The notes under the pieces: generated by a model
Database searches by the model: none
Seen by the model: the letters and a program-made list of their open reading frames with translations, nothing else
What the model was told of the DNA's origin: nothing
Part shown: one piece after another, positions 14,209 to 17,134 of the stretch
Position numbering within the stretch: position 1 is the first letter of the stretch
Layout of the letters: every line of letters starts with the position of its first letter
From: Gammaproteobacteria bacterium
Lineage (GTDB): Bacteria; Pseudomonadota; Gammaproteobacteria; Chromatiales; Chromatiaceae
DNA length: 17,134 nt
Direction of reading: 5' to 3'
NCBI GenBank assembly: GCA_013041975.1
Contig: JABDQZ010000158.1
Location: 1 to 17,134, forward strand
Position numbers and translations under genes: made by a program

Positions 14209-14556
14209 ATGAAAGATATCCACTGGCCAGCCATTCTTCATTATGAAAACGACCCGGAGCTTGAGTACCTGGAAAACGAGGCTGCCTTGATTCAGACACT
14301 CGTATCAACAGAAAATACTTTTGAACAAAATGACAGTTTGATTGACAGTCAAGGACAGGTTTTTTCTTGCCAACAACTGGCCCAGGCATCTCTTGAAAAT
14401 ACAGAGCCAAAACAACAGTTAACACTGGAAACAGTACTCGGGTTGATCAAGGCGCACCTGGCTGACTGCGGCTCATGCTGTGTCGCTAAAACTTATGCAC
14501 CGACTATCAGGGATGCCATCATGATGTTAAAAAATAAAGAATGTGGTATTGAATAA
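14209..14556 (+). CDS. Small protein of unknown function, possibly DUF4144-like
   Basis: This is a 115-residue acidic soluble protein. It opens MKDIHWPAILHYENDPELEYLENE, a pattern that recalls DUF4144 proteins of marine gammaproteobacteria, though I cannot confirm that here. The C-terminal half contains a Cys-rich patch ADCGSCCVAK (about residues 85-94), where three cysteines fall within four residues after a leading aspartate. That could bind metal or be redox-active. There is no signal peptide or membrane segment. The ATG at 14209 has no clear ribosome binding site. The gene converges on hemH, ending 9 bases before its stop. Function is unknown. Confidence 0.7.
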   Translation: MKDIHWPAILHYENDPELEYLENEAALIQTLVSTENTFEQNDSLIDSQGQVFSCQQLAQASLENTEPKQQLTLETVLGLIKAHLADCGSCCVAKTYAPTIRDAIMMLKNKECGIE

Positions 14557-14565
14557 CACATTGAT

Positions 14566-15666
14566 TTATTTTTCCGCACCCAGCTTGATTGCATTTTGAC
14601 TGCTCATACCCGCTTCAGACTGGCGTTGTTCCAAAGGTGTGTTGATATCCCAGCCCTGCACATGCTGCTCTACCAGTTTATGCATCATATCAATATGCTG
14701 ATCCTTGGCATTAAGGCAGGGAATATACTGGTAGCTTTCTCCACCAGCGTCAAGAAAAGTATCCCTGTTTTCCATCGCAATTTCCTCGAGCGTTTCCAGG
14801 CAGTCGGCACTGAACCCGGGACAGATGACCTGAACACTTTTCAAACCCTGCTTGCCAAGAGATTCCAGGGTTTTGTCTGTATAGGGTTTTAACCATTCCT
14901 TTGCACCCAGGCGTGATTGAAACGTGATCTGCCACTGCGACTCTGACAGTTCCAGCCTATCAGCCAGCAAGCGTGCCGTTTTCTGACACTCACAAAAATA
15001 CGGATCGCCTTTTAACAGGTAGTCCTTGGGAATGCCATGAAACGACATGATCAGTTTGTCAGCCTTTCCATGTTCCTGCCAATAATCACGAACACTCTGC
15101 TCCAGCGATGAGATATAGCCATTGAAGTCATGATAGTGATTGATAAAACGCAGTTCGGGAATCCAGCGCCAATGTTGCAGCTCAGTAGTAACCGCATCGA
15201 ATGTGGATGCCGTTGTTGTAGCTGAATACTGGGGATAGAGGGGAAAAACCAGAACCTTGCGTACGCCTGCCTTGCGCAACTTTTCCAGTCCATCAACAAT
15301 TGAAGGGTTGCCATAGCGCATGGCCATCACCACTTCGAACTGGTCGGGGTAACTTTGTTCCAGAGCAGACTGCAGTCTCTCTGCCTGCCGTTGGGTGATA
15401 GTCAATAAGGGTGAACCTTCTTCTGTCCAGACTTTTTGATACGCTTTAGCCGAACGCGAGGGTCGTGTTGTCAGAATAAAGAAGTTTAATACCATCCACC
15501 ACACTGGACGCGGTACTTCAACGACCCGGGGGTCCCAGAGAAACTCCCGCAGATAGCGACGCACACCTGAAGTATCACAGGAATCAGGCGTACCCAGGTT
15601 GGTCAGGAGGACACCGGTCTTTTCAACCTGGTGATGGTTATATTCGGATTCGTTGATAAACTTCAT
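14566..15666 (-). CDS. hemH: Ferrochelatase
   Basis: HemH inserts Fe2+ into protoporphyrin IX, the last step of haem synthesis, at the cytoplasmic face of the inner membrane. The family motifs appear in order: LLTNLGTPD (20-28), VFPLYPQYSATTTAST (140-155), MSFHGIP (207-213) with catalytic His210, GDPYFCECQKT (220-230), FQSRLGAKEWLKPYT (249-263) and CPGFSADCLETLEE (282-295) with the active-site glutamates. From the ATG at 15666 the protein is 366 residues, slightly long. Residues after about 340 form a polar tail (NTPLEQRQSEAGMSSQ...) not needed for catalysis. A GTG at 15672 is an equally close alternative start, and neither has a good ribosome binding site. The gene is divergent from the secreted protein at 15705, with under 40 bases between them. 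Haem from this pathway would serve the c-type cytochromes SoxX and SoxA. Confidence 0.97.
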   Translation of the reverse strand: MKFINESEYNHHQVEKTGVLLTNLGTPDSCDTSGVRRYLREFLWDPRVVEVPRPVWWMVLNFFILTTRPSRSAKAYQKVWTEEGSPLLTITQRQAERLQSALEQSYPDQFEVVMAMRYGNPSIVDGLEKLRKAGVRKVLVFPLYPQYSATTTASTFDAVTTELQHWRWIPELRFINHYHDFNGYISSLEQSVRDYWQEHGKADKLIMSFHGIPKDYLLKGDPYFCECQKTARLLADRLELSESQWQITFQSRLGAKEWLKPYTDKTLESLGKQGLKSVQVICPGFSADCLETLEEIAMENRDTFLDAGGESYQYIPCLNAKDQHIDMMHKLVEQHVQGWDINTPLEQRQSEAGMSSQNAIKLGAEK

Positions 15667-15704
15667 ATACACAAATAATTGATTGACTGGCTTAAAAAGA
15701 TATC

Positions 15705-16274
15705 ATGAAAAGAAACACACGGCACTGGATTCAAATGAAAACAGCTTTTTTTTTGATACTGGTCTTTGTTACCAGCCTTCTTACAGCTCTGCAGGCAGCC
15801 CAACAGGCAAGCGTCCAGGTCGTCAATACCTATGACAATGGCACGATTGAAACGATTTCATCTGCAGGCACACGCCAGCAAGTACACCTGGCCGGAATTC
15901 GGACCATTACCTTACCAAACCAGATAAAATCGACGACAGTCAAAAGACTCAAAAGCCTGATACTGGGTAAAACAGTGCAGCTTTCAGTGGTCGAAAATCA
16001 ACAGGTTTTGATATCACTGGGGGGCATGGATATCAGCAGCCGGTTATTGAGCGAAGGTGTAGCACTGATTGAGGAGAGAAGTTTTCAGCGTTTACCCATG
16101 GCTGTCCAGCAGCAACTCATCTCTGCTGAAGAACATGCCCGGCAATATCGACGAGGTATCTGGGGGCATCAGCAGCCAGGCAGGTCTCAACGCTATCATT
16201 ATCCATTATGGCCTGCAGACCGTTTACCTTCACCTGTCACCAATGCACCGGTCTATAAACCAGACACGAAATAA
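15705..16274 (+). CDS. Secreted SNase-fold (thermonuclease-like) protein with degenerate active site
   Basis: The 189-residue protein has an N-terminal signal peptide or anchor (hydrophobic 11-32, ending LQAA). The body resembles the staphylococcal nuclease fold. Residues 35-70 form the first barrel strands with VHLAGI, and the C-terminal helices carry LLSEGVALIEE...LISAEEHARQYRRGIWG (114-153), a typical SNase ending. The catalytic set looks lost. The DGDT turn is replaced by DNGT, the arginine of VRLxGID is replaced by His61, and the aspartate/glutamate pair that follows is absent, as is the later arginine. It is probably a binding protein and not a nuclease. The start at 15705 lacks a strong ribosome binding site; an internal ATG at 15735 would also keep the signal peptide. 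It is followed 21 bases later by the small coiled-coil gene. Confidence 0.75.
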   Translation: MKRNTRHWIQMKTAFFLILVFVTSLLTALQAAQQASVQVVNTYDNGTIETISSAGTRQQVHLAGIRTITLPNQIKSTTVKRLKSLILGKTVQLSVVENQQVLISLGGMDISSRLLSEGVALIEERSFQRLPMAVQQQLISAEEHARQYRRGIWGHQQPGRSQRYHYPLWPADRLPSPVTNAPVYKPDTK

Positions 16275-16295
16275 TGATTAAGCTAGAATATTCAT

Positions 16296-16502
16296 ATGAA
16301 ACTGCAAACCCAGATCAGCAAAACCGAGGCTAACATCGCTTTTTTCGAAGCGCGCTTTGCGCTGATCGAACACCAGCCTGACAGCATCTACAAGCAGGCC
16401 CAGCTAAAAGCCTACCAGGCCATGCACAAACAACTTTCAGATCAGCTTGAGAAACTTCTCACCAAGCAGAAAGCCCTGCGTGCGCGCAACAATTCTTCAT
16501 AA
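16296..16502 (+). CDS. Small coiled-coil protein of unknown function
   Basis: This 68-residue soluble protein is almost entirely helical, with heptad-like spacing of hydrophobic residues (QTQISKTEANIAFFEARFALI and QLSDQLEKLLTKQKALRA). It has no cysteine and a basic C-terminus. I do not recognise a family. It lies 21 bases after the secreted SNase-like gene on the same strand and about 110 bases before sucA. The ribosome binding site is weak, with only a distant AAG before the ATG. The amino-acid composition and codon use look coding. It may be an accessory protein of its upstream neighbour or an independent gene. Confidence 0.6.
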   Translation: MKLQTQISKTEANIAFFEARFALIEHQPDSIYKQAQLKAYQAMHKQLSDQLEKLLTKQKALRARNNSS

Positions 16503-16612
16503 TCAGTATTGAAGTTTTTCCGGCAATTCTTTCCTGCCAAAAATAATAGCTGTGCTAATCTATATTCAATAAGTAAATAACGAATAACCCCTTTACATAA
16601 TCCGCATCAATT

Positions 16613-17134
16613 ATGAGCGATAACCTGGAACTTCTGCGATCCACTGCCGCCCTCTCGGGCAGTAATGCAAATTTCATAGAGGAAATCTACGAACAGTACC
16701 TGCAGGATCCAGGCAGTGTCAGTGATGAATGGCGAAATCATTTCGACCAGATGCAAAGCCAGCAAGCGGACGCTGTTGCCGACGTTCCCCACTCACCGGT
16801 GCGCCAGCATTTTGCCTTGCTGGCACGTGACCTTAATCACCCAACAGGTCTGACTGAAAGCACACTGACCGCTGACGCGGCTGAAAAACAGGCCGCCGTG
16901 TTACGCCTGATCAATGCCTACCGTGTTCGAGGCCATCAGCATGCCGAGCTTGATCCGCTCACTTACGTGACAGGATGGATGTACCGGATCTTTCTCCGGC
17001 ATTTCATAATCTGACACCTTCCGATCTTGACAAGGTTTTCAATACCGGTTCGCTGTATACCGAAGAACAACTGCCGTTAAAACAGATAATCAAGTTCCTG
17101 GAGAAAGTTTACTGCGGCCATGTCGGCTCCGAGT
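16613..17134 (+). pseudogene. sucA: 2-oxoglutarate dehydrogenase E1 (sucA), N-terminal part, frameshifted
   Basis: SucA is the thiamine-diphosphate E1 subunit of the 2-oxoglutarate dehydrogenase complex in the TCA cycle. The opening, with SGSNANFIEEIYEQYLQDP and later LINAYRVRGHQHAELDPL, is unmistakable. The frame then ends at TGA 17012-17014 after 133 codons. The expected continuation, MDVPDLSPAFHNLTPSDLDK and on to KVYCGHVGSE at the window edge, is present in another frame starting at ATG 16975. One base is therefore missing between 16974 and 16975, where acagg meets atgg; a lost G from a GGG run fits. All downstream codons are intact, and spacing from LDPL to VPDL matches E. coli when the base is restored. 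I call it a frameshifted gene: either a sequencing error or a real lesion. No slippery site or internal Shine-Dalgarno supports programmed frameshifting. The gene runs off the right edge. Confidence 0.9.

Noticed and set aside
16509..16545. TTTTT-GGCA/TGCC-AAAAA inverted repeat before sucA as a terminator
   Set aside because: The GC stem is only 4 bp with an unpaired CC, too weak to call.
16970..17014. Programmed frameshifting in sucA
   Set aside because: No slippery heptamer, internal Shine-Dalgarno or stimulatory hairpin is visible at the shift, and SucA is not known to use recoding.

Overview
The window looks like chromosomal DNA from a free-living or symbiotic gammaproteobacterium of moderate GC content, probably a sulfur oxidiser. 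EttA, FolD, HemH and SucA are of the proteobacterial kind. EttA has the same 555-residue length as the E. coli protein, and both tRNA genes encode their CCA ends. A soxX-soxA pair points to thiosulfate oxidation. I cannot name the genus from the sequence alone.

Left part (1-5313). On the minus strand, an Fe(II)-dioxygenase-like VOC protein is followed after 9 bases by a ParA/MinD-like ATPase that runs off the left edge. A plus-strand gene of unknown function (1834-2469) converges on a second minus-strand group: an adenylate cyclase-FHA protein, a PP2C phosphatase overlapping it by one base, and malate dehydrogenase.

Middle (5437-8569). tRNA-Pro and tRNA-Arg lie in tandem on the minus strand behind one strong sigma70-type promoter, with a T-flanked palindrome between them. 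folD reads the other way and is coupled to a small membrane protein gene that starts with TTG. The soxX-soxA pair plus a small Trp-rich gene then read leftward.

Right part (8727-17134). ettA is followed by an intergenic space holding two repeat-type palindromes. The right one supplies the start codon of a HupE/UreJ-like membrane protein gene. Then come a two-CBS-domain protein, mobB, a convergent AI-2E-type transporter gene, a small unknown protein, ferrochelatase (minus), a secreted protein with a nuclease-like fold but a degenerate active site, a small coiled-coil protein, and the 5' end of sucA. sucA carries a one-base frameshift.

Most of the window is housekeeping: TCA cycle (mdh, sucA), folate (folD), haem (hemH), Moco (mobB), translation (ettA, two tRNAs) and cytochrome c-dependent sulfur oxidation. 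HemH supplies haem of the kind SoxXA carries. The less ordinary items are the broken sucA in a sox-bearing genome, the cyclase-FHA/PP2C signalling pair, the dioxygenase-ATPase operon, and the repeats inserted at gene edges. I see no CRISPR array, no complete insertion sequence, no prophage and no rRNA.
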